From Cyclobacteriaceae bacterium (GTDB taxonomy: Bacteria > Bacteroidota > Bacteroidia > Cytophagales > Cyclobacteriaceae), in contig CANHCD010000076.1 in assembly GCA_947458795.1 (NCBI GenBank), forward strand, positions 1 through 8,317: a stretch of 8,317 bases of DNA, written 5' to 3'. The notes beneath the pieces are model-generated. The model was not told where the DNA came from, ran no database searches, and saw only the letters and a program-made list of their open reading frames with translations. Positions 1-5,353 of this stretch are shown here, piece after piece. Each line of letters opens with the position of its first letter. Position 1 is the stretch's first letter. A program made the translations under genes and the position numbers.

Positions 1-208
1 AGAAGACGTTGAAGGTTCGTGACCCAAATAAATTGAGTGCCAAGTCGGCAGGTCTATTGGTCAATTGGTTGAGGCCAAACTCAATGCTTAAGTCATTGGG
101 GATGTTTGGTCGTCCACCAATAGGCGTTTTAGGAGTAGTAGGAGCGGAATCTTGTGCTTGAGCATTTAGAGTAAATGCGAGCAAGGCAAGCGTGAGTAAT
201 TTTTTCAT
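1..208 (-). CDS. Outer membrane beta-barrel type protein, N-terminal fragment
   Basis: This gene starts at an ATG (206-208) and runs off the left edge, so only about 69 residues are visible. The first 19 or so residues form a clear signal peptide: MKK, a hydrophobic Leu/Ala core, then a likely signal peptidase I site after AQA. A Pro/Thr-rich linker follows, with the segment TPKTPIGGRPNIPNDL and then a stretch ending in GSRTFNVF. Signal peptide, linker and an SRT-F-N type first strand resemble the start of Bacteroidota outer membrane beta-barrel proteins, but the barrel lies outside the window. The protein is therefore exported to the periplasm or outer membrane with good confidence, and the barrel assignment is an inference. 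It is transcribed divergently from the tRNA gene. A promoter-like -7 element and a 14-base palindrome lie directly upstream. Confidence 0.75.
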   Translation of the reverse strand, partial: MKKLLTLALLAFTLNAQAQDSAPTTPKTPIGGRPNIPNDLSIEFGLNQLTNRPADLALNLFGSRTFNVF

Positions 209-209
209 C

Positions 210-223
210 AAAGAAGCTTCTTT
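210..223. repeat. Perfect 14-base palindrome next to the omp start codon
   Basis: AAAGAAGCTTCTTT is a perfect palindrome ending one base before the ATG of the leftmost gene. It occupies the place where a ribosome binding site would lie. It could be an operator or form a small mRNA hairpin over the translation start. No function can be assigned from one copy. Confidence 0.5.
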
Positions 224-238
224 TCAAGAGGATGTGGG

Positions 239-246
239 CAAAAATA
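239..246 (-). promoter_or_regulatory. Candidate -7 element of the leftward omp gene
   Basis: Read on the minus strand, these bases are TATTTTTG, an exact fit to the Bacteroidota -7 consensus TAnnTTTG. The element sits about 30 bases before the ATG, giving a short leader. No TTG is found at the usual -33 distance, so this is only half a promoter. Confidence 0.4.
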
Positions 247-343
247 TAAAATTCGCAAGGATTTACCCGCTTCCTTGGCTTAATTATTCTTAAATGGGGG
301 AGGGATAATTCTTGGATTTTATGGAATTCTTCCGGCGATCTTT

Positions 344-373
344 TTGGAGGGAAAAAATTATTACGTACTTTTG
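344..373 (+). promoter_or_regulatory. Promoter of the tRNA-Arg gene
   Basis: TTG at 344-346 and TACTTTTG at 366-373 are separated by 19 bases. They match the TTG / TAnnTTTG promoter known for the Bacteroidota primary sigma factor. Transcription would start at about 380, a few bases before the mature tRNA 5' end at 385, which supports the call. Confidence 0.7.
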
Positions 374-384
374 CAATCCGATCT

Positions 385-458
385 GGCTTCGTAGCTCAAC
401 TGAATAGAGCACCTGATTACGGCTCAGGAGGTTTCAAGTTTGAATCTTGACGAGGTCA
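385..458 (+). tRNA. tRNA-Arg (anticodon ACG)
   Basis: The 74 bases fold into a complete cloverleaf. The acceptor stem is GGCTTCG/CGAGGTC with two G-U pairs, the D stem GCTC/GAGC, the anticodon stem CCTGA/TCAGG with loop TTACGGC, the variable loop five bases, and the T stem TCAAG/CTTGA with loop TTTGAAT. The anticodon ACG is at 419-421; its A34 would be expected to be deaminated to inosine by TadA so that CGU, CGC and CGA are read. The discriminator is A458 and CCA is not encoded, so it must be added after transcription. T-loop position 56 is T (441) instead of the usual C, and D-loop position 19 is A (403) instead of G, which keeps the tertiary 19-56 contact as an A-U pair. The gene has its own promoter and terminator and stands alone. 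Confidence 0.96.
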
Positions 459-466
459 CAAAAACT

Positions 467-510
467 AACCCTAACTTTCTTAAATTTAAGAAGTTAGGGT
501 TTTTTGTTTT
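467..510 (+). terminator. Intrinsic terminator of tRNA-Arg
   Basis: AACCCTAACTTTCTTAAA pairs with TTTAAGAAGTTAGGGTT as a long hairpin with one bulged T, followed by a T-rich run at 500-510. It begins nine bases after the tRNA. An A-run just before the stem (460-464) may let it also work weakly on the minus strand. Confidence 0.9.
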
Positions 511-968
511 TAAAAAGTTCCAAATTAGGGGTGCTAAGGGCTTCCAATAAAGTGATTTGTCCTTTATCGAGGTACCTACGATTAGCTCCAACCTAGTTTG
601 AAAATATTACCTCCAAATATCCTGTTGATTCCAGTTGTTTAAAAAGCCCAGTTTATAGATAGGCATTGCTGGGTACCGAGCAAACAAATCTAAGATCTTT
701 ATTATTATCTGGCGGTTTGGTGTGACTTTGTTGTGGATTTCAAGATGTGACTTGAGGCTTGGAAGCAGGATCAGCTTCTAGTGTGATGATTTTTAATTAC
801 CTTATTATTTGGAGCTTTGCGACGAGGTTGTCCTCTAAAGTCCTTTATGGTTGTGCATTCATTTTGCCATGAATACTTCAAATTCTCTTGAGTGGAATTG
901 TTTGATCAAAGATTTCGTTGTACTATTGCATTGTTCTTTACCATTGGTCTGGAATCTACAAAGGTCTT
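511..968. other. Gene-poor stretch behind the tRNA, possibly decayed
   Basis: No convincing coding region is seen on either strand. On the minus strand there are short open stretches with plausible-looking composition but no start codons, for example 859-966 (encoding a segment with IKQFHSREFEVFMAK) and a stretch of about 40 codons between the tRNA terminator and about 610. These are separated by stops and frame changes, which would fit a decayed gene but also fits chance. No tRNA 3'-end duplicate (attachment site copy) was found elsewhere in the window. A weak plus-strand promoter-like element, TTG then TACTATTG around 894-930, would give an RNA of about 70 bases ending at the terminator at 969-1004. 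Confidence 0.4.
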
Positions 969-1004
969 AGACGTTGAACCCAAATCAACGTCTTTTTATT
1001 TTTT
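969..1004 (+). terminator. Orphan plus-strand intrinsic terminator
   Basis: AGACGTTGA (969-977) and TCAACGTCT (985-993) form a perfect nine-pair stem with a seven-base loop, followed on the plus strand by TTTTTATTTTTT. On the minus strand the stem is followed by AAGACC with no U-run, so it does not terminate the gene that ends at 996. The T-run overlaps that gene's stop codon. No plus-strand gene lies in front of it except the tRNA, which already has its own terminator. Confidence 0.75.
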
Positions 1005-1445
1005 AAGGTACGGGCTGTTCCGATCAAAATCAGGTGAGTTTAGAATGTTTGTGATATCGCTCTTTTCGAAGGCGGTAATCAACTTAGCCTTCAAAAACCC
1101 TGTAAACATGATCACTACAACATAATTCCCTTTCACAATACTGATTCTTCGGTTATCGAAATAGCTTTTGGTCGATTTGTTCCATCCTGTTTTTAGTATG
1201 GCCTCAGGATCCTGAAGTGCGGCTTTGATCCAAAGAATTTTTTCAAGGCGGTTCAAAGACAGGATTGACTTGTCCCCTGGTTTTCGATCAACACTTTCGA
1301 AAAAAACATGTTTGAACATGTCTTCATAGAAGTGAACCATAACGCCGTCAAAGGTTCCGATGGGAGCAGCACAATATTCCATCTTCCAGATCTCCTTAAA
1401 TTCCTCCACAGGAATCAAGTGAGCCTTTAGCTTTTTATACTCCAT
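996..1445 (-). CDS. Hypothetical protein, possible BECR/PBECR-type nuclease fold
   Basis: The product is 149 residues with no signal peptide or membrane segment, so it is probably cytoplasmic. The family is not firmly recognised. What can be seen is an N-terminal part with VHFYEDMFKHVFFES (residues 37-51), an amphipathic helix RLEKILWIKAALQDPEAI (66-83), a Tyr/Arg stretch (95-100), a beta strand YVVVIMF (108-114) and a C-terminal strand LITAF (122-126). Histidine next to an aromatic, then R..I.WI..AL.dP..I, then a VV strand and a TAF/TAY end resembles the phage Barnase-EndoU-ColicinE5/RelE-like (PBECR) nuclease domains; this is pattern memory, not a search result. The ATG shares one base with the TAA of the DUF3800 gene upstream (TAATG), so the two are almost certainly translated from one mRNA by coupling. 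Base composition is AT-richer than the right half of the window. The gene itself is likely real; the nuclease role is an inference. Confidence 0.75.
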   Translation of the reverse strand: MEYKKLKAHLIPVEEFKEIWKMEYCAAPIGTFDGVMVHFYEDMFKHVFFESVDRKPGDKSILSLNRLEKILWIKAALQDPEAILKTGWNKSTKSYFDNRRISIVKGNYVVVIMFTGFLKAKLITAFEKSDITNILNSPDFDRNSPYLKK

Positions 1446-2137
1446 TACCAGCCCCCCTCTAGATTTATTCTAAACACATTGAATTTTTCTTCGCTTTTTG
1501 GGGTGTGTCGAATCGGGTTGCCTAGAAATGTCTCTTCGGTTTCGAGTATAAGCTGTTTTTTTGAAGGGCTCTTGACAGAGTTATTTATCTTTGCATGCAC
1601 CATGCCCGTCAAGACATCAGCAAGTTGAATTCCTACGGAATCATTAGAAGGAAGTGCTTGGAGAATCGGAATGTCTGAAAAAAGGTTTGACATGTCAAGG
1701 CACTGCTGCAGGTCTTTTAGCCTTCCTTTATCCCGATTGACTTTTTGATCAAGGAAAATATAGTAGTCGTTGAAGTCGTAAATCCAGTGGTGAAGTAGCT
1801 GATAATAAAATTTGTAAAACCCGAGCTCTTTATCTCCATGAAAGTAGTTGCTGTTTACTGTCTTTGCATCCACCACAATCACTCTGAATCTAAGCTGAGG
1901 TGTTTCAAAAAAATACAGAATCAGATCCTTGTATAAATCCAAAAAGCGGAGTGAAACTTTGTTCCACTTTACTTCACCGTTTACACCATGAGATTTTTTG
2001 ATCTGACTGATTCGATCTTTAAAGTGAGGGCGAAAATCCTTCGGCATCCAAATGCCTCCGATAGTAAAGAACTGTGGCTGTTTGGAATCATTCAAGGCTT
2101 CCAATCCACTCTCATCGCAGTATATTTCAAAATCCAT
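1445..2137 (-). CDS. DUF3800 domain protein (predicted RNase H-like fold)
   Basis: The 230-residue product matches the DUF3800 pattern along its whole length. Seen in order are YCDESG (residues 6-11), the GGIW strand (27-30), GEVKWNK (54-60), FRVIVVDAK (84-92), YYIFLDQK (125-132), NDS (165-167) and IQLADVLTG (170-178). The acidic residues D8, E9, E55, D90, D130 and D174 are the expected candidates for metal binding, because this family is thought to have an RNase H-like fold; the biochemical activity is not established. No signal peptide or membrane helix is present. Family members are common in phages, mobile islands and next to defence genes. It is the first gene of a two-gene unit and overlaps the next start by one base. 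The minus-strand sequence TGTCTTTG (2153-2146) is a weak promoter match just before the ATG and would give an almost leaderless mRNA. The length is usual for the family and no key residue appears to be missing. Confidence 0.85.
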   Translation of the reverse strand: MDFEIYCDESGLEALNDSKQPQFFTIGGIWMPKDFRPHFKDRISQIKKSHGVNGEVKWNKVSLRFLDLYKDLILYFFETPQLRFRVIVVDAKTVNSNYFHGDKELGFYKFYYQLLHHWIYDFNDYYIFLDQKVNRDKGRLKDLQQCLDMSNLFSDIPILQALPSNDSVGIQLADVLTGMVHAKINNSVKSPSKKQLILETEETFLGNPIRHTPKSEEKFNVFRINLEGGW

Positions 2138-2297
2138 GGTGAACTCAAAGACAGTTAAAAAAATGACCCGAGAGCAGTTCTTACGGTATGCTGCACGGGG
2201 ACTGTTAGATTAAAGGTAGATTATTTGAGTGAAAATCTCCTAGTAATTTAGGTGTTTTTAATGCAGGCCAACTTCCTAATTAAATTATGGCTACCCG

Positions 2298-2828
2298 CTA
2301 TTTCTCATCTATCCAAACTCCACTTCTTCTGGTTCCAGAATGACCATAGGGCTTTGAAGTACTCGAACTAGCAGGTTTTTCAACCGGTGCTTTTTTCACT
2401 TCCACCTTTGGCTTTTCCGCTACTATAGGGGTAGGCACAATTTCCTCCTCCACCTTCTCTTCAACTAGTGCGGCAGGAATAACTTCCTCCTGCACCTCAA
2501 CTTCCACTAGTGGCGTAGGAATAATTTCCTCCTGTACCTCCTCTTCCACTAGTGCGGTAGGTACAATCTCTTCAATCGCCTTGTTTTCTTCTATTGGTGA
2601 AGGGGTGTTTTCTTCTTTTGATTCAGGATTTGACAACTTGACGATCTTATCCAAATTGAGGATAACAAGTAGGAGAATAACTCCGAAAAGGATAAGCGAA
2701 AAAAACATGAAATTCATGGAGGGCAAACTTCCATCACCCAAAAAATAATTCCATGCCGCAATCCCCATTACAGCCAAAATCAAGAGGATTGCAAAGGTTG
2801 GTAAACTGAATCTATTCGTCTTTTTCAT
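2298..2828 (-). CDS. Two-helix membrane protein with acidic tandem repeats
   Basis: The product has 176 residues from the ATG at 2826-2828; a TTG two codons further upstream is also in frame but is a poor start. A short basic N-terminus is followed by two membrane helices at about residues 9-29 and 39-60 with a short loop between. A soluble tail of about 115 residues rich in Glu, Pro and Val follows. Within it lie four 14-residue repeats (residues 86-141) of the type EEIVPTALVEEEVQ, then a Lys/Pro/Ser linker and the basic-aromatic end YGHSGTRRSGVWIDEK. Two closely spaced helices would put both ends on the same, probably cytoplasmic, side. The Pro/Glu tail looks extended and unstructured, like a spacer or scaffold, and the distinct C-terminal end may be its binding site. 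No enzymatic motif is visible and the function is unknown. It stands alone, 160 bases from the DUF3800 gene. A -7-like TAATTTG lies at 2857-2851. Confidence 0.8.
   Translation of the reverse strand: MKKTNRFSLPTFAILLILAVMGIAAWNYFLGDGSLPSMNFMFFSLILFGVILLLVILNLDKIVKLSNPESKEENTPSPIEENKAIEEIVPTALVEEEVQEEIIPTPLVEVEVQEEVIPAALVEEKVEEEIVPTPIVAEKPKVEVKKAPVEKPASSSTSKPYGHSGTRRSGVWIDEK
2406..2573 (-). repeat. Four 42-base tandem repeats within the membrane protein gene
   Basis: Four in-frame units encode EEIVPTALVEEEVQ, EEIIPTPLVEVEVQ, EEVIPAALVEEKVE and EEIVPTPIVAEKPK. The hexamer ACTAGT recurs at exact 42-base spacing (2464, 2506, 2548), showing duplication at the DNA level; the fourth unit is most diverged. 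Such repeats can change copy number by slippage or recombination. Confidence 0.9.
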
Positions 2829-2895
2829 ATCCAATTCGTTTTCTTGTATTCAAATTAGTTCAGAAAATTAACGAATTTAAACTTGTTAGGAAATC

Positions 2896-2911
2896 GAAAC
2901 TTCAAAGTTTC
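2896..2911. repeat. Palindrome upstream of the membrane protein gene
   Basis: GAAACTT-CA-AAGTTTC has two perfect seven-base arms with a two-base centre. It lies about 70-85 bases before the ATG at 2828 and could be an operator. No -33/-7 promoter pair could be placed around it with confidence. Confidence 0.45.
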
Positions 2912-2972
2912 TTAGATTAAATGGACAGTAGACGGACGGTAGATCACAGTACAATGTACCCACCACGGCGGG

Positions 2973-3025
2973 CAGGCCAGGTACGAAGTATGGATTCTAA
3001 ACCTAGTCACAAAAGGACCTGGCTG
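2973..3025. repeat. Long-loop inverted repeat in GC-rich segment
   Basis: GCCAGGT (2976-2982) and ACCTGGC (3017-3023) are perfect complements. With one bulged G the stem extends to nine pairs (from 2973 to 3025). The loop of about 34 bases is too long and no U-run follows, so it is not a terminator. Confidence 0.45.
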
Positions 3026-3175
3026 TTGTAGGTGAGCGTTTGACTGACTTTCGACTTTCGGCGGTTGACAAAATAAGTTAACCTAACGGATACAGTTTGT
3101 TTAGGGCAATACCCCTTGGTTGCATTAGTGTCTTCGCATAGATTGGGTCAAGCTTTAAATAGTAAGGCATTTTTA

Positions 3176-3206
3176 AACAAAAAAAAGCAGCCCGAAGGCT
3201 GCTTTT
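3176..3206 (-). terminator. Intrinsic terminator of the MFS permease gene
   Basis: AAAAGCAGCC (3183-3192) and GGCTGCTTTT (3197-3206) form a strong stem with a CGAA tetraloop. On the minus strand it is followed by an uninterrupted T-run and lies five bases after the permease stop codon. Confidence 0.92.
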
Positions 3207-3211
3207 AATTT

Positions 3212-4438
3212 TTAGTGTCCTGCTGAAGCGGCGGGTTTGACACCGCGCTGCCAGATAAAGAAGATCACAAAGAGTACTATCAAGATGCCTGGGAAAAGCA
3301 TCATTTTTTCTAGTGTCGCTTGACCTGCTGCGAGTTCAAGGGATTCTCCAACCAAGCCAGCTGCACTCTGTGCTGCTCTTGAATCATCAATCCAGCTTCC
3401 AATGATTGGCTGGAAGATAGCAGTAGAAAACATACCCACTCCTCCGATAATGGACATTCCCAAGGCTCCGGATAGTGGCACACGCTGGGCTACAGCACCG
3501 ACCATCACTGGCCAGAAGTAACATACTCCTAGTGCAAAGATCAGAGCAGCCACATAAGACATGTTGCCTGTCACCGTGCTAAACAAGAAGATACCAACCG
3601 TCGTGAAGATAGCGCCTCCCAAGAGTACGCCAGTCTGTCCCAAGGCTTTCACCACAGGACCAGCAAAGAATCGTCCGATGGCCATTACGCCAGTGGTCAA
3701 AGCAAGGATCAACATGCCTGAAGCACCGCTTTGGCTCAACACGATATTGGCCCACTGCTGCGGTCCAAATTCAGAGATTGCAGTCAAGGCCATCGCGAAG
3801 AATAGGAAGATAAATACAGGGCTTAACATGGCTTTTAAGTTGGAACCAACCGATGTTACACCTTCTACGGAAGGCTTAGGGAAGGCTTTACCAAAGAATA
3901 GTACTGCATAGGCAATGGTTGGAACCATCATCACCCAAACTTGAGTTTGCCAAGCAAAGCCTCCATCGGTCATGAATTTGGATACCAAGCTTCCCAAAAC
4001 AATGCCACCAGGGAACCACATGTGGAAGCGATTGAGCATCTTGTTTAGGGTAGTACCTGAATACATGTCGGCAATCATCGGATTACATGCTGCCTCAGTA
4101 CAGCCGTTGCCGAAACCGATAAATAGCGTGGAGATCAACAAGGTGGTGTAGCCATCCGCGAAGATGGTCATCAGGATCCCAAGGGTGTGGGTCACAAATG
4201 CGATGCGCATGATGTTGGCCGGGCCAACGATGTGGTAAAATAGACCTCCAAGAATCATGGAGATAGGAAATCCTAAAAACCACATGGAGTTAATAAAGCC
4301 TAATTGCTCTGCATTTAAGCCGAATTGTTCTCCCAACTGGGGAAGGATGCCTGCTCGAATAGAGAAGGAAAATGCGGTGGTGATGAGCGCCAAACAACTT
4401 GCGTTGAAGAGTGCGCCACGGTTAATGGTTTGTGTCAT
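3212..4438 (-). CDS. MFS permease, FucP-like sugar transporter type
   Basis: The 408-residue product is nearly all hydrophobic, with about 12 membrane helices, the usual size and shape of a major facilitator permease of the inner membrane. The block GNGCTEAACNPMIADMY (110-126) followed by LNRFHMWFPGGIVLGS (135-150) resembles the N-G-x-x-E-x-x-x-N-P and L-N-x-x-H-x-W-x-P-G signatures of FucP/GlcP-like sugar:proton symporters. TAISEFGPQQW (219-229) and GRFFAG (255-260) are also typical of this group. The usual loop 2-3 motif (G-x-L-x-D-R-x-G-R) is degenerate: GGLFYHIVGPA (64-74) lacks the Asp and the basic pair, as often seen in sugar permeases. Import of a sugar or sugar derivative is therefore likely, but the substrate cannot be read from the sequence and no sugar enzyme lies next to it. 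It starts at an ATG without a clear ribosome binding site and forms a single-gene unit with its own terminator. No complete promoter was found upstream; TACTTTG (4495-4489) is a partial -7 match. Confidence 0.88.
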   Translation of the reverse strand: MTQTINRGALFNASCLALITTAFSFSIRAGILPQLGEQFGLNAEQLGFINSMWFLGFPISMILGGLFYHIVGPANIMRIAFVTHTLGILMTIFADGYTTLLISTLFIGFGNGCTEAACNPMIADMYSGTTLNKMLNRFHMWFPGGIVLGSLVSKFMTDGGFAWQTQVWVMMVPTIAYAVLFFGKAFPKPSVEGVTSVGSNLKAMLSPVFIFLFFAMALTAISEFGPQQWANIVLSQSGASGMLILALTTGVMAIGRFFAGPVVKALGQTGVLLGGAIFTTVGIFLFSTVTGNMSYVAALIFALGVCYFWPVMVGAVAQRVPLSGALGMSIIGGVGMFSTAIFQPIIGSWIDDSRAAQSAAGLVGESLELAAGQATLEKMMLFPGILIVLFVIFFIWQRGVKPAASAGH

Positions 4439-4597
4439 AAGGTAGTGCTTTAGGTTTATGGGTTGCGTTAAGTGACTTTTGACACATTCAAAGTAGGCAA
4501 AAAAATGAAAACAGCTATCCTGAATTCAAAAAAAAATAGACAAACTTCTCCCAAGACCCTTGTCGAGCCTGGAAATAAGTAGAAAAAAAACTTGGAT

Positions 4598-5350
4598 TTA
4601 CCGCACAAAAACCCAGTCCTGGGCACTGCTCAAGCGTTCGGCAAATTCATAGCCATCTTCTTGAAAAACCTTGAGCTGCTCCGGATCGGTGATCCTATTT
4701 TGGATAGCATAGCGAGTCATCAATCCTCTTGCCTGCTTGGCAAAGAACCCGACTACCTGGTAGCTCCCTTCCTTGTGTTCCTTGAAATGGATGGTGATGA
4801 CAGGCATCTTCAAGGTCTTTTTATCTACTGCCTTGAAGTATTCTTGAGAGGCTAAGTTGACTAAGGTCCTGCCCTCGCCTGCGGCATTCAAAGCCTTGCT
4901 GATCTTGGTTCCCCAGTAGTCATAGAGCGAGTTTCCCTTTTTGGTTTTGAGCTTGGTGCCCATCTCCAATCGGTAGGGCTGGATCAAATCCAGTGGTTTC
5001 AATAGTCCATAGAGGCCTGACAAGACGCGTACATGCTGCTGGGCAAATTCAAGTTCTGCTTCGCTGAATTGATCTGCCTCCATCTTTGCATAGACTTCTC
5101 CTTTAAATGCCAAAATCGCCTGCTTGGAGTTCTCCATATTAAAAGTCTCCGTAAAGGTCTTGTAGCGTTCCTCATTCAAGGTGGCGAGCGAATCGCTGAG
5201 GTGCATCAACTTCGAAATTTGAGAAGCGGACTTCTTTCTCAGCACCCCCACCAAGTCTTTGACTTCCGCAGGAAAGTCGGGTTGGGTATGTCCGCTGTAC
5301 TCAGGGTGGCTATAGTCTAGGGTTTTGGCAGGAGAAATGACAATCAACAT
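4598..5350 (-). CDS. yaaA: Peroxide stress protein YaaA (DUF328/UPF0246)
   Basis: The 250-residue product is collinear with the YaaA family, which is usually about 250-260 residues. Conserved blocks seen are SPAKTLD (6-12), FKGEVY (82-87), VRVLSGLYGLLKPLD (107-121), PYRLEMG (125-131), LYDYWG (142-147), VNLASQEYF (164-172) and FFAKQARGLMTRY (202-214). In Escherichia coli, YaaA lowers free intracellular iron during hydrogen peroxide stress and so limits DNA damage; the fold is reported to bind DNA. It is cytoplasmic. The start ATG lies only three bases after the stop codon of the giant secreted protein gene, so its leader is inside that gene and no separate promoter was seen there. No strong terminator hairpin follows the stop; only an eight-base T-run is present. 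The sequence appears intact. Confidence 0.95.
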   Translation of the reverse strand: MLIVISPAKTLDYSHPEYSGHTQPDFPAEVKDLVGVLRKKSASQISKLMHLSDSLATLNEERYKTFTETFNMENSKQAILAFKGEVYAKMEADQFSEAELEFAQQHVRVLSGLYGLLKPLDLIQPYRLEMGTKLKTKKGNSLYDYWGTKISKALNAAGEGRTLVNLASQEYFKAVDKKTLKMPVITIHFKEHKEGSYQVVGFFAKQARGLMTRYAIQNRITDPEQLKVFQEDGYEFAERLSSAQDWVFVR

Positions 5351-5353
5351 GGG

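Larger units (their letters stand above)
2829..3175. other. Gene-poor stretch with heptamer tracts and inverted repeats
   Basis: No convincing gene is seen. The stretch holds a palindrome (2896-2911), a heptamer-like tract (2924-2951), a locally GC-rich segment with an inverted repeat CAG(G)CCAGGT / ACCTGGCTG (2973-2982 and 3017-3025), a second heptamer tract GACTTTC GACTTTC GGCGGTT GACAAAA (3046-3073), and a 30-codon minus-strand frame (3078-3170) ending in PRGIALNKLYPLG. Together this looks like a degenerate dispersed intergenic repeat rather than unique regulatory DNA. The leader of the membrane protein gene must also lie at its left end. Confidence 0.5.

Noticed and set aside
892..1125. 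Plus-strand open frame of 77 codons over the end of the 149-residue gene
   Set aside because: It runs straight through the hairpin terminator at 969-1004 and is antisense to a coupled, better supported gene; its product has no recognisable features.
2211..2218. Minus-strand TACCTTTA as a promoter for the DUF3800 gene
   Set aside because: It misses the final G of the consensus, has no TTG at the right distance and would give a long unexplained leader.
2273..2291. AT-rich imperfect palindrome behind the membrane protein gene as a terminator
   Set aside because: The stem is only A-T pairs with mismatches at the G-C ends and no clear T-run follows.
2829..2834. TTG as an upstream start of the repeat membrane protein, giving 178 residues
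   Set aside because: An ATG followed by AAA AAG occurs two codons later and makes a normal basic N-terminus; TTG starts are rare.
3561..3911. Plus-strand open frame of 116 codons inside the MFS gene
   Set aside because: It is fully antisense to conserved permease sequence and its Pro/Lys-rich product looks like a shadow of the membrane protein.
4612..4623. Hairpin CCCAG/CTGGG followed by a T-run on the minus strand, terminator-like
   Set aside because: It lies inside the conserved 3' end of yaaA before the stop, has a two-base loop and is explained by the coding sequence.
4592..4855. Plus-strand open frame over the end of yaaA
   Set aside because: It is antisense to conserved YaaA blocks and has no supporting signal.
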